DNA of 55,219 nt from Saprospiraceae bacterium (GTDB lineage Bacteria; Bacteroidota; Bacteroidia; Chitinophagales; Saprospiraceae). The notes below the pieces were generated by a model. It was not told where the DNA came from. It ran no database searches and worked only from the letters and a program-made list of their open reading frames with translations. Positions 9,583 through 17,758 of this stretch are shown here, piece by piece. The DNA lies in NCBI GenBank assembly GCA_027080725.1, contig JALWRC010000069.1, positions 1 through 55,219 of the forward strand, in the 5' to 3' direction. Made by a program: the position numbers and the translations under genes. Within the stretch, counting starts at the first letter, position 1, and each line of letters starts with the position of its first letter.

Positions 9583-10611
9583 CTATGTATTCTTTAGAGA
9601 AGAGGACTCCCGGATAATCAATTTTGGAGTCAAAGTAATGGTTCTTGGAAGAAAATCGTTGTTTTTTTTATCCATTTCTTCAAAGAATAGCTTAGCGCTG
9701 TACTGTCCCATTTCATACCCGTGTTGATCGATAGATGTCAAAGAGGGCGCAGTCAATTCAGTAAATTTTTCGTTACTATAACCGACTATACCCATCTCCT
9801 TGGGGATTTTGATGCCCTGCTCTTTGAGGTGCAACAATGCTCCAAGGGCAGAATAGTCGCTGGCTGAAAAAATGGCATCCGGAGGGGTCGCCATCTTAAG
9901 AAGCATTTGTGTGCTTGACCGTCCACCGCTCACTTTGAGGTCGTTGTAAACCACGAGTTCGGGGTCCGGTGTTATCCCGTGATCTTCCAGTGCTTTGATA
10001 TAGCCATTCTTTCTATCCCGATACACATTGAGGTAATCCGGGCCCGCAAAGTGGGCAATCCGCCGGTAACCCATTTCGATAAGATGAGATACCGCGATAT
10101 AAGCACCTTTGAAGTCATCATTGACGATATTAATCGAGGGGCTCTTCTTGCTGACCCGGTCAAAGAAAATAACGGGGATACCGAGTTTCATAGCAGAATT
10201 GAAATGCTCTATATTTTTTGTCCTCAACCCAATAGACGCCAGAATTCCATCCGCATTAGAGCTCACCAAGGTTTTGACGTACTGTACTTCCTTGGCATAA
10301 TCGTCATGGGTCTGACATATGATGACGTTGTATTTTTTGTCGTAAGAGACATCTTCAATTCCGGAGATAACGTTAGAGAAGAAGTCGCGATTGATATGCG
10401 GCACAATCACTCCTATGGTCTTGCTTTTGCCATTGCGTAAATTGGAAGCGATGCGGTTTACCCGGTAATTCATCAATTTAGCCAAACTCTGCACCCTTTC
10501 CCGCATCTCCTTACTGATCGCCGGATCCTGCCGAAGGGCTCGAGATACAGTCGATGGAGTAGTATTGAGTTCTACCGCCAAATCTTTAATCGTAGTTCTT
10601 CTTTTGTTCAT
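9583..10611 (-). CDS. LacI-family transcriptional regulator of the locus
   Basis: This 342-residue regulator has the N-terminal LacI helix-turn-helix (TTIKDLAVELNTTPSTVSRALR) and the hinge MNYRVNRIASNLR, which inserts into the minor groove. A periplasmic-binding-protein-like sensor domain follows (IGVIVPHINRDFFSNVISG to the C-terminus). Family members bind palindromes with a central CG, and five such sites with consensus TGCAAACGWTTGCA occur in this window. The effector is not readable from sequence. KDG or KDPG is the obvious guess because the regulator lies beside kduI, kdgK and eda. A one-mismatch copy of the 13-bp word lies inside the gene at 9707-9719. Confidence 0.9.
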   Translation of the reverse strand: MNKRRTTIKDLAVELNTTPSTVSRALRQDPAISKEMRERVQSLAKLMNYRVNRIASNLRNGKSKTIGVIVPHINRDFFSNVISGIEDVSYDKKYNVIICQTHDDYAKEVQYVKTLVSSNADGILASIGLRTKNIEHFNSAMKLGIPVIFFDRVSKKSPSINIVNDDFKGAYIAVSHLIEMGYRRIAHFAGPDYLNVYRDRKNGYIKALEDHGITPDPELVVYNDLKVSGGRSSTQMLLKMATPPDAIFSASDYSALGALLHLKEQGIKIPKEMGIVGYSNEKFTELTAPSLTSIDQHGYEMGQYSAKLFFEEMDKKNNDFLPRTITLTPKLIIRESSSLKNT

Positions 10612-10900
10612 CTAAAAAAATCTTCCATTTTCAAATAGGTTATTTTATCCCGACCTCCTAACAAAGTACGCAGGAGAGTACTGCCCATATGGTTTTAACT
10701 CCACACTGCAAGATGTTGTTTGCGAAATCGGCTTTATTCTGTATCACTTATACCCGGCAGATCCGACATCAGAATATCTTTATACAATGACATCCCTTCA
10801 CTCTAAACATTTGGGCTCAGAAAACAACATCTCCCGTTGCGGCATACATTGGCCGTATGTGTTAAAGACCCGTGCACAAAAGTAAAAAATTTATTTATCA

Positions 10901-10942
10901 TGCAATCGTTTGCATAGAATTAATTCCTTTTTAATACATTTG
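10901..10942 (+). promoter_or_regulatory. LacI-type operator and promoter of eda-dctPQM
   Basis: The palindrome TGCAATCGTTTGCA (10901-10914) lies 20 bases upstream of TACATTTG (10935-10942), an exact TAnnTTTG element. The operator therefore covers the -33 region, so binding should repress. The eda start is 53 bases downstream. The rest of the 384-base lacI-eda gap holds only an 11-bp inverted repeat (10711-10721 with 10822-10832) of unknown use. Confidence 0.75.
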
Positions 10943-10995
10943 CTACGCGGTGTCGAGAATAATCGGCGATTTGGCCTAAAATAAACAACAAGTAT

Positions 10996-11679
10996 ATGGC
11001 AACGTATAAGAGGAGGGATGTTATTGCCTGGATGCTCGATTCGGGCATTGTAGGGGTGTTTTATCATGCGGATGCAGAGAGGGCTCTTAAGACTTTACAA
11101 GCAGCTTATGATGGAGGGATGCGGGTATTTGAGTGGACAAACCGGGGAGACCGTGCACATGAGGTTTGCTCTTTGCTACTCCAATATGCCGACCAGCATC
11201 TTCCCGGCATGGTGGTGGGGGTGGGCTCAGTAATGGATGCCGGGACCGCGGCCTTGTACCTGCAGCTCGGAGTCAATTTTGTCGTTTCCCCGATTTTAAA
11301 CGAAGAGACGGCCCGGGTGTGCAACCGCCGCAAAGTGCTTTGGATTCCCGGATGTGGCAGCTTGACCGAAATTTCGAATGCAGAGTCCTACGGTGCCGAG
11401 TTTGTCAAGATTTTTCCGGGGAGTGCCGTGGGTGGTCCGGGATTTGTCAAGGCCATCAAAGGTCCCTGCCCTTGGACGGAGATCATGCCCACCGGAGGGG
11501 TTGCCCCTACAGAAGAAAACCTCCGTGAATGGATTGAAGCGGGAGTAAGTGTCGTGGGTATGGGTTCGAAACTCTTCGACAAAAAGGCGATAGAAGCGCA
11601 AGATTTTGATGCCCTGAGATCGAAGATAAAGACTGCCATTCTACGATTTCATACCATAAAAAAGAAGGCGCTCCAATGA
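10996..11679 (+). CDS. eda: KDPG/KHG aldolase
   Basis: Eda splits KDPG into pyruvate and glyceraldehyde 3-phosphate, the last step of the ketodeoxyuronate route. The 227-residue class I aldolase shows the catalytic Glu46 (VFEWTNRG) and the Schiff-base Lys138 (AEFVKIFPG). It also has the phosphate-binding MPTGGV and a late VGMGSKLF segment. It leads the plus-strand operon and overlaps dctP by 4 bases (ATGA), which implies coupled translation. The last residues (RFHTIKKKALQ) include a TTTCATACC stretch that partly matches the 13-bp word. Confidence 0.92.
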   Translation: MATYKRRDVIAWMLDSGIVGVFYHADAERALKTLQAAYDGGMRVFEWTNRGDRAHEVCSLLLQYADQHLPGMVVGVGSVMDAGTAALYLQLGVNFVVSPILNEETARVCNRRKVLWIPGCGSLTEISNAESYGAEFVKIFPGSAVGGPGFVKAIKGPCPWTEIMPTGGVAPTEENLREWIEAGVSVVGMGSKLFDKKAIEAQDFDALRSKIKTAILRFHTIKKKALQ

Positions 11680-12650
11680 GGAATATTTATCTCATATTAG
11701 TGATTATCCTTTCAGGATGTTCTGGACAGCGAAAGACGCGTATTCTACAGCTTGCGCACGGCCTTCCGGTTAATCATCCGGTGCACATAGCCATGCAATA
11801 CATGGCCGACCGGGTGGCAGAAGCCTCCCATGGCTCAATGATGATCCGCATTTATCCGGGGGGGCAACTCGGCTCCGAGCAACAGAATGTAGAGTTACTC
11901 CAACTCGGGAGCCTGGCCATGACCAAGGTTTCCGCCGCTGTAATGGAAGGCTTTTCTGAGGATTACAAAGTATTGGGCTTGCCTTACCTCTTCAAGGATA
12001 AAGCCCACTATTTCAAGGTATGTGACAGTGATATCGGCAAGCAAATCCTCACGAGTACAGATGACAAATGGCTGCGCGGACTGGCTTTCTATGACGCCGG
12101 AGCTCGCAGTTTTTATACCGCTAATAAACCCGTTCACAAGCCGGCAGACCTCACGGGGTTAAAACTGCGCGTAATGAAAAGCCAAACCGCCATGAAAATG
12201 GTCGCTGCACTCGGTGGCTCTCCTACTCCCCTCTCTTGGGGCGAGCTCTACACCGCCCTTCAATCGGGAGTGGTGGATGGCGCGGAAAACAATCCACCTA
12301 CATTTTACAATTCTCATCAATATGAGGTGTGCAAGTACTACACTTTGGATGAGCACGCATCGATTCCGGATGTGTTGCTAATGAGTAAAGTCATTTGGGA
12401 CAAGCTTACCGGGGAGCAGCAAAGTATCCTAAACGAAGCAGTCAAGGCATCCGTCAGGAAAGAGCGGGAGCTTTGGGCAAATGCCGAACAGCATGCCCTT
12501 AACAAACTCTCAGAAGCAGGGGTGAAAATCATCCGTCCGGAGAAAGATGCTTTTGCCCAAAAAGTTCAATCCCTTTACCGCACTTATGAAGGCAACCCCA
12601 AACTTAAGAAATACATCCGTGCTATCAATAACCTCGCATTGACTAATTAA
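11676..12650 (+). CDS. dctP: TRAP transporter solute-binding lipoprotein (DctP family)
   Basis: This 324-residue binding protein carries a carboxylate sugar to the DctQM membrane pair. The lipoprotein signal MRNIYLILVIILSGC gives acylated Cys15. Family features are YPGGQLGSEQQNVELLQLG, the GLKLRVMKSQTAMKMVAALG segment with the carboxylate-binding Arg, and ALQSGVVDGAENNPPTFY. With eda upstream and kduI, kdgK and kduD divergent, the ligand is probably a uronate, an unsaturated uronate or a ketodeoxyuronate. That is inferred from context. Confidence 0.9.
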   Translation: MRNIYLILVIILSGCSGQRKTRILQLAHGLPVNHPVHIAMQYMADRVAEASHGSMMIRIYPGGQLGSEQQNVELLQLGSLAMTKVSAAVMEGFSEDYKVLGLPYLFKDKAHYFKVCDSDIGKQILTSTDDKWLRGLAFYDAGARSFYTANKPVHKPADLTGLKLRVMKSQTAMKMVAALGGSPTPLSWGELYTALQSGVVDGAENNPPTFYNSHQYEVCKYYTLDEHASIPDVLLMSKVIWDKLTGEQQSILNEAVKASVRKERELWANAEQHALNKLSEAGVKIIRPEKDAFAQKVQSLYRTYEGNPKLKKYIRAINNLALTN

Positions 12651-12656
12651 TATATC

Positions 12657-13121
12657 ATGTATAATAAGATGAATACTATACTCGCCCACTTCACCGCATT
12701 TTTGCTCGGTATATTGGTATTGGACGTACTGTGGCAAGTCTTTAGCCGTTTTGTCCTCCGGTCGCCGAGTGGATTTACCGACGAGTTAGCCGGTTTTTTA
12801 CTCATTTGGGTGGGATTGCTCGGTGCGGCTTATATGACCGGGCAAGAGGGCCATTTGTCGGTGGATCTCTTCTCTTCAAAACTATCGGAAAAGCTCCTCC
12901 TCCGCATTAAAACGGTACAATATCTCATGATATTGCTATTTAGCTTCTCTGTGATGATTATTGGAGGGGGGTGGCTCGTGTACACTCGGTTTATACTTGG
13001 TGTCACCTCGCCTGCGATGCATATCCCTCTAGGCTATGTATATATCGTCATCCCTATAAGCGGTATCCTCATCGCCTATTACGCACTTCATTTTATTACT
13101 CACCCGGCCAAAATGTCGTAA
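12657..13121 (+). CDS. dctQ: TRAP transporter small membrane subunit (DctQ family)
   Basis: This 154-residue protein has four predicted membrane segments and the DctQ pattern VFSRFVL, then FTDELAGFLLIWVGLLGAAY and the GHLSVDLF motif. It pairs with DctM to form the sodium-driven permease. It starts 6 bases after dctP and ends 1 base before dctM. Met5 (MNTILAHF) is an alternative start. Confidence 0.88.
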   Translation: MYNKMNTILAHFTAFLLGILVLDVLWQVFSRFVLRSPSGFTDELAGFLLIWVGLLGAAYMTGQEGHLSVDLFSSKLSEKLLLRIKTVQYLMILLFSFSVMIIGGGWLVYTRFILGVTSPAMHIPLGYVYIVIPISGILIAYYALHFITHPAKMS

Positions 13122-13122
13122 G

Positions 13123-14577
13123 ATGGGAGCGATAGGAATATTGATTTTAATCCTGAGTTTTATTGTCCTGCTTCTCTTGGGGGTTCCCATTGCATTTAGT
13201 ATTGGGATTGCCAGTGTCTTAACGATGTTGGCGTCCATCGATTCATTGCCCGCCTTTGCGACATATGCCCAAAGGATGGCTGGAGGGTTGGACAGTTTTA
13301 CGCTATTGGCCATTCCGTTTTTTATATTGGCTGGCAACATTATGAATAAGGGGGGGATTGCCACTCGCCTGGTCGATCTTGCTCGTGCTGTTGTCGGGCG
13401 TGCTCCCGGCGGATTGGCCATGGTCAATGTCTTGGCCAATATGCTGTTTGGCGCCATTTCGGGCTCGGCTGCTGCCTCGGCGTCCGCCATCGGGACGATT
13501 ATGACCCCGGAGATGGACAAGGAAGGATATCCCAGGCCCTATAGCGCTGCCGTCAATATCACCTCATCGACTACCGGATTGTCTATTCCTCCCAGCAATG
13601 TCCTCATCGTCTATTCGCTGGCATCCGGAGGAGTCTCCATTGGTGCACTTTTTGTTGCGGGATATCTGCCGGGCATCCTCACCGGGGTTTTCCTCATCAT
13701 CGCTTCTATAGGACTATTGCTTTACCGGTGGGGAGGGATTTCTTCCGTGAAGCCTTGGTTGTTCAAGATGCTATTGGGCCTATTGGCCATTGGGGGATTT
13801 GTTTTGCTTATTACGCAGCTGGTCGATTGGCGCCCGGTACATCAAATAATTTTCGGAGTGAGCGGCATTATCGCTCTTTTTCTCTGGCTCCACAAAATGA
13901 GCCTCGGGTGGAAAGTGGTTCTCAAGACTTTTTTCAGGGCGCTTCCGAGTTTGTTTTTATTGATTGTAGTGATCGGGGGAATTATCGCCGGGTATTTTAC
14001 CGCGACAGAAGCTTCCGCCATTGCCGTGCTGTACGCCTGGCTGTTGGCATTGTATTATAAAGAGATGCACATCTCCGACACATCCGGAGTCCTTCTCGAC
14101 TCTGTCAAGACCACTGCCATCGTACTCTTCTTGGTCAGCACCGGAATTGGCCTGTCGTGGATAATGGCGTATGAAAACATCCCCCAATCGGTTAGTACTG
14201 CCTTACTGCAATTGAGCGACAATCCAATAGTCATCTTATTGATCATCAATTTTATTCTCCTCCTGGTGGGGACGTTTATGGATATGACTCCGGCGATTTT
14301 GATATTCACGCCTATCTTTTTGCCCATCGCCACCGGTCAACTGGGGATTCACCCCGTTCATTTTGGGATCATGCTCATCATGAACCTGAGTATCGGGCTT
14401 TGTACCCCCCCAGTAGGCTCTGTTCTTTTTGTAGGATGCAGTGTTGCGAGGGTTAAAATTAGCGACGTAATCAAGCCGTTGCTTCCGATGTACCTCGCCA
14501 TGATTTTGGCGCTTCTCTTGGTCATATTCCTTCCTCAAATCAGTCTTTGGTTGCCACGGATAATGGAGTTGTTGTAG
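13123..14577 (+). CDS. dctM: TRAP transporter large permease subunit (DctM family)
   Basis: This 484-residue membrane protein carries the transport pathway of the TRAP system. Typical features are the N-terminal IPFFILAGNIMNKGGIATRLV, the GAISGSAAASASAIGTIMTPEM sodium/substrate region, IPPSNVLIVY, and the second half with GTFMDMTPAILIFTPIFLPI and NLSIGLCTPPVG. It is somewhat longer than the usual 425-430 residues because of an extra hydrophobic stretch near residues 200-260. It is the last gene of eda-dctPQM. The downstream gap to 14790 shows no clear terminator on this strand. Confidence 0.92.
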   Translation: MGAIGILILILSFIVLLLLGVPIAFSIGIASVLTMLASIDSLPAFATYAQRMAGGLDSFTLLAIPFFILAGNIMNKGGIATRLVDLARAVVGRAPGGLAMVNVLANMLFGAISGSAAASASAIGTIMTPEMDKEGYPRPYSAAVNITSSTTGLSIPPSNVLIVYSLASGGVSIGALFVAGYLPGILTGVFLIIASIGLLLYRWGGISSVKPWLFKMLLGLLAIGGFVLLITQLVDWRPVHQIIFGVSGIIALFLWLHKMSLGWKVVLKTFFRALPSLFLLIVVIGGIIAGYFTATEASAIAVLYAWLLALYYKEMHISDTSGVLLDSVKTTAIVLFLVSTGIGLSWIMAYENIPQSVSTALLQLSDNPIVILLIINFILLLVGTFMDMTPAILIFTPIFLPIATGQLGIHPVHFGIMLIMNLSIGLCTPPVGSVLFVGCSVARVKISDVIKPLLPMYLAMILALLLVIFLPQISLWLPRIMELL

Positions 14578-14794
14578 GGAAGAGGAGATTCCGTCCATTA
14601 CTCTACTTCCAAATCCGGGGAATGTGGTAATACACTGCATTGTATCCACTTATTTCTTAACCCGCTATTAAAGCACCTGACAACTGGAATTTGCAATTCA
14701 CCCTGTCCAATCTTATTAAATTTACATTAGATAGTTGTACAATTTGGCAAGAATTATACCGTTTCTTTATCGCCTGAAATGGATGCACAAAAAA

Positions 14795-14833
14795 CCTCTT
14801 CGGAACAGACACAATGTCAAGATTCCGAAGAGG
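14795..14833 (-). terminator. Intrinsic terminator of the multiheme cytochrome gene
   Basis: A perfect 11-bp stem (14795-14805 with 14823-14833, CCTCTTCGGAA) is followed on the minus strand by six T. It lies 29 bases after the stop at 14863. Confidence 0.8.
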
Positions 14834-14862
14834 ATATTCAAGATAAACCAAAAATACGGGTC

Positions 14863-17346
14863 CTATTTACTCTTTTCTTCCTTCTTTCCAGCAGCGATGG
14901 GCTTTCCACCGGCTCCTCCATCATCTTTACCGCTGGCATGCATCCAAGCCACAGCCAGGGCATAGTTGTCGATAATCTTTTGGCCTTTGTAAGTCTTGTC
15001 TTCTGCAATGATTGGCACTCCGGCCTTGCTCACTTTCTTATGGCAAGTAGCGCATTTTATAGGCCCATGACTTCCATCCGGATTGAGTGAAGCAGCTTGC
15101 TGATATGTTGTCACATCAATGTTAGGCGTAACCGGATACAAACCATGGATAGACTGATGGCAAGCTTGGCAAGCCAATCCGGAATGTCCTTTGGAATACC
15201 TCATAAGAGAATACTTACCAGGCTGATTGATAGGAAATGCCATCCCACCTTGGGACTCGGTAAACGGAGCCTTATGGCAATCAGCACAGTGTGGAGCACC
15301 GGGCGATAACCAGTAGTCACGGCCATGTGTGGCTGCTTCGTAAGGGGCCGCAAACCCATTTTTATCCGCGTGAGCAGCAGCGTTATTGGGATTCATATCC
15401 AGGATTGAGACATTGATGTCTCCATCGCCATCCTTTGTCACAACCGGCCCTCCGTCCTTTGTGGCAATCACAGCAATAGGGCTGGTCGTACGTCCTTGGG
15501 CAGCAGATTTCCAAGTATTGAGTGTTGGACCGGTATCCTTACCATCTTTATCCAATTGGACTTTGGGGTCCAGGTTGGCCAATAATTGGTCTTTGGTCCA
15601 CCCAAAGGCTTTCGAAATATCATCGAGGCTGTCGTCCCGAACAGTGTTGTCAGAATCCGGATCGAAAGCCTTGCCCGGCTGCAGATTATCCCTACGGTAG
15701 AGTTCTCTACTAACGTTGTTATGGCAATTGGTACACCAAAGTCCTTTCATTTTACCATCTTCCCTGGAGACATTGTCTTTCAACCATTGTCCAATGGCAT
15801 TTAATCCATCAATAGAAGCTGTTAAGTTATTGTCCTTTTGAGGGTTGGAATGGACATCCCGGCCGACATAGCACCCTCCGGCAGCATCGCGGTTATCGCC
15901 TTTTGCATATGCATTCTTTCCATCTGGGGTAATGGGATACCCTAACATACTTCGATCAAAACGATGAGAGGGATGACATCCCTGGCAAGCACCGGTACGC
16001 CCCTGCCCATCCGGCAAAGGCCTGTTGGTCTGATGCGCATAATGGATAGCCTGAGTCAGTGGGGGGATTAACGTTCCGTCTTCAGGTGTTCCGGGATTGT
16101 TAGGATCGAGGTAAGCCACAGGAGTGCCATCAGGTAAGCCTAAATCGGCATTGCTGGCATCTTGAACTTCAACTTTGCCGTTTTTATGTACCACTTTGGC
16201 ACTATTCAATACACCGATGACATTGTCGGCATGACATTTTTGACATAATACCGCTCCCCTACCAAGGCGATTAGACGATGCTTTGGGATTGTAATCTTTT
16301 GTAAACATCGTGCCATGCTTCTTATCGTGAATGGATAAAATACTGATGGCTGTCCCCTTTAGATCTGCATACCAATCAGAAGCACCAATGGATTTCCAAT
16401 ACGCTTTCTCCGCTTTGACCCTTTCAAGGATTTCGGGATAAGAACCGTTGGCATTTCCGCCGTGATGGCAGTTGTTACAGTTAGGGATATCGATAGGTTC
16501 TGTACCGGTAAAACTCACCTCATTGCCCTGGGCATCGGTTATCGGTTTGTCCGTCTCGGCATCTACAAGGGTAACTCTGGCAACTTGAAAAGGTTGGATA
16601 TCCTTTTCTTCGAGCTTTTTGATGTCTCTACCTGCCACTTCAGAGTCAAGAAAAGGGGTAAGCGGTAAACCAAGGGCTTCCCAAATTCCCGGATTCGTGA
16701 GCATTATCGGCACATTGTCGAGGACAGGCGATTTTGTATATACGACCGTCCCCTTATGGCTTGAATTGCGCAAATATCCGGCCAACCCCTGTCCTGAAGG
16801 ACCCGCATCCTGAGGGACCTGAAGTTTCGGGCCGCCAATGGCGAGTTTTTTAGCGTCTTCTGAAGTTCCCCCCGGATTACTCCCTTCCAGGTCTTTGTAG
16901 ATATAGAGATGATTCCAATAGGCATTTGCAGCACTTTCTCCGGTTTCGCCTGCATTTCCATTTTGATTAATATCGTAATCGGCATTCCAGTATACCATCT
17001 TACTGCCTTCCGAGTAGGTATTGTCATCAAAGGAATACTTTAAACGATAACGTTTCCCGGTCTTTTTATCAACCAGAATCGTGGGATCTTCGGGGTCATA
17101 CCCATCCATAAGCTGTGGCTTATTGTCGTCCAGTCCCACTTTGACCACCTGCGCTTGAATACTGTTGTAAGGAGGGAGTACGCAGCAGTATTCAAAATCA
17201 AATCCGGTACAATGCATTCCCAGTTCGTAATTGATAAAAATACGGAATTCATCACCGGATGAAGCGACTTCTTTGGGGCGGTTGCACTTAAACAGCAAAA
17301 ACAAACCCGCCAGAAGAAACAGTGAAGTAACAATTGTGTTTTTCAT
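14863..17346 (-). CDS. Secreted multiheme c-type cytochrome, seven CxxCH motifs
   Basis: This 827-residue exported protein has seven heme-attachment motifs: CNNCH, CQKCH, CQGCH, CTNCH, CADCH, CQACH and CATCH, spread over the middle and C-terminal parts. It begins with a hydrophobic segment ending in Cys21 (LFLLFKC). This may be a lipoprotein site, though the lipobox is not canonical. The N-terminal domain has a Cys-rich patch (MHCTGFDFEYCC) and Asp-rich loops (DINQNGNAG) that may bind calcium. Such proteins move electrons across the periplasm or cell surface. No obvious redox partner is encoded nearby, and it has its own promoter and terminator. Its link to the glycan locus is therefore doubtful. 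Confidence 0.8.
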   Translation of the reverse strand: MKNTIVTSLFLLAGLFLLFKCNRPKEVASSGDEFRIFINYELGMHCTGFDFEYCCVLPPYNSIQAQVVKVGLDDNKPQLMDGYDPEDPTILVDKKTGKRYRLKYSFDDNTYSEGSKMVYWNADYDINQNGNAGETGESAANAYWNHLYIYKDLEGSNPGGTSEDAKKLAIGGPKLQVPQDAGPSGQGLAGYLRNSSHKGTVVYTKSPVLDNVPIMLTNPGIWEALGLPLTPFLDSEVAGRDIKKLEEKDIQPFQVARVTLVDAETDKPITDAQGNEVSFTGTEPIDIPNCNNCHHGGNANGSYPEILERVKAEKAYWKSIGASDWYADLKGTAISILSIHDKKHGTMFTKDYNPKASSNRLGRGAVLCQKCHADNVIGVLNSAKVVHKNGKVEVQDASNADLGLPDGTPVAYLDPNNPGTPEDGTLIPPLTQAIHYAHQTNRPLPDGQGRTGACQGCHPSHRFDRSMLGYPITPDGKNAYAKGDNRDAAGGCYVGRDVHSNPQKDNNLTASIDGLNAIGQWLKDNVSREDGKMKGLWCTNCHNNVSRELYRRDNLQPGKAFDPDSDNTVRDDSLDDISKAFGWTKDQLLANLDPKVQLDKDGKDTGPTLNTWKSAAQGRTTSPIAVIATKDGGPVVTKDGDGDINVSILDMNPNNAAAHADKNGFAAPYEAATHGRDYWLSPGAPHCADCHKAPFTESQGGMAFPINQPGKYSLMRYSKGHSGLACQACHQSIHGLYPVTPNIDVTTYQQAASLNPDGSHGPIKCATCHKKVSKAGVPIIAEDKTYKGQKIIDNYALAVAWMHASGKDDGGAGGKPIAAGKKEEKSK

Positions 17347-17399
17347 AACATTTTGTTTTGTTTTTGATTAATATTGTAATAAAGCAAAGTTGATTTAGG

Positions 17400-17407
17400 C
17401 AAAGATA
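17400..17407 (-). promoter_or_regulatory. TAnnTTTG promoter element of the cytochrome gene
   Basis: TATCTTTG on the minus strand lies 54 bases before the ATG. No LacI-type operator is near it, so the cytochrome appears to be outside the regulon. Confidence 0.5.
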
Positions 17408-17758
17408 CACTTTTATGCCAATTGTCAGCCAATCTACACCATATAATTTCACATAACAAGCTAACATAGAGACCATTCTTCTGAAAAGGCAATTCAGCTT
17501 ATTATTTTCCCCCAAGCATATATCACCAAATAAGATATAGATATAATGAATAATTCATCGCATTTGTAAACAAGTCAAATGACTCATGAAAAACACCAAG
17601 TCCCTACAGGATAGACGCCATAGGTCGATTAATCAAATGCTCTGCAAAGGCAAGAATTCTACAGGTAACCTAATCTAACTCTTCGAGTGCTTCGATTCAG
17701 AATTTTGCAGCATTGGAGCCATATAAAATCTGTTTTAAAGGAGAACGCGAACCGCAGC
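17408..17758. other. Intergenic region without recognised features
   Basis: About 350 bases between the cytochrome promoter and the 3' end of the next gene. I see no open frame, hairpin with T-run, operator or copy of the 13-bp word here. Confidence 0.6.

Noticed and set aside
11646-11655. TTTCATACC near the end of eda and CCATTTCATAACC near 6610 as copies of the 13-bp word
   Set aside because: They differ at several positions or by an insertion and can arise by chance, so they were not counted.
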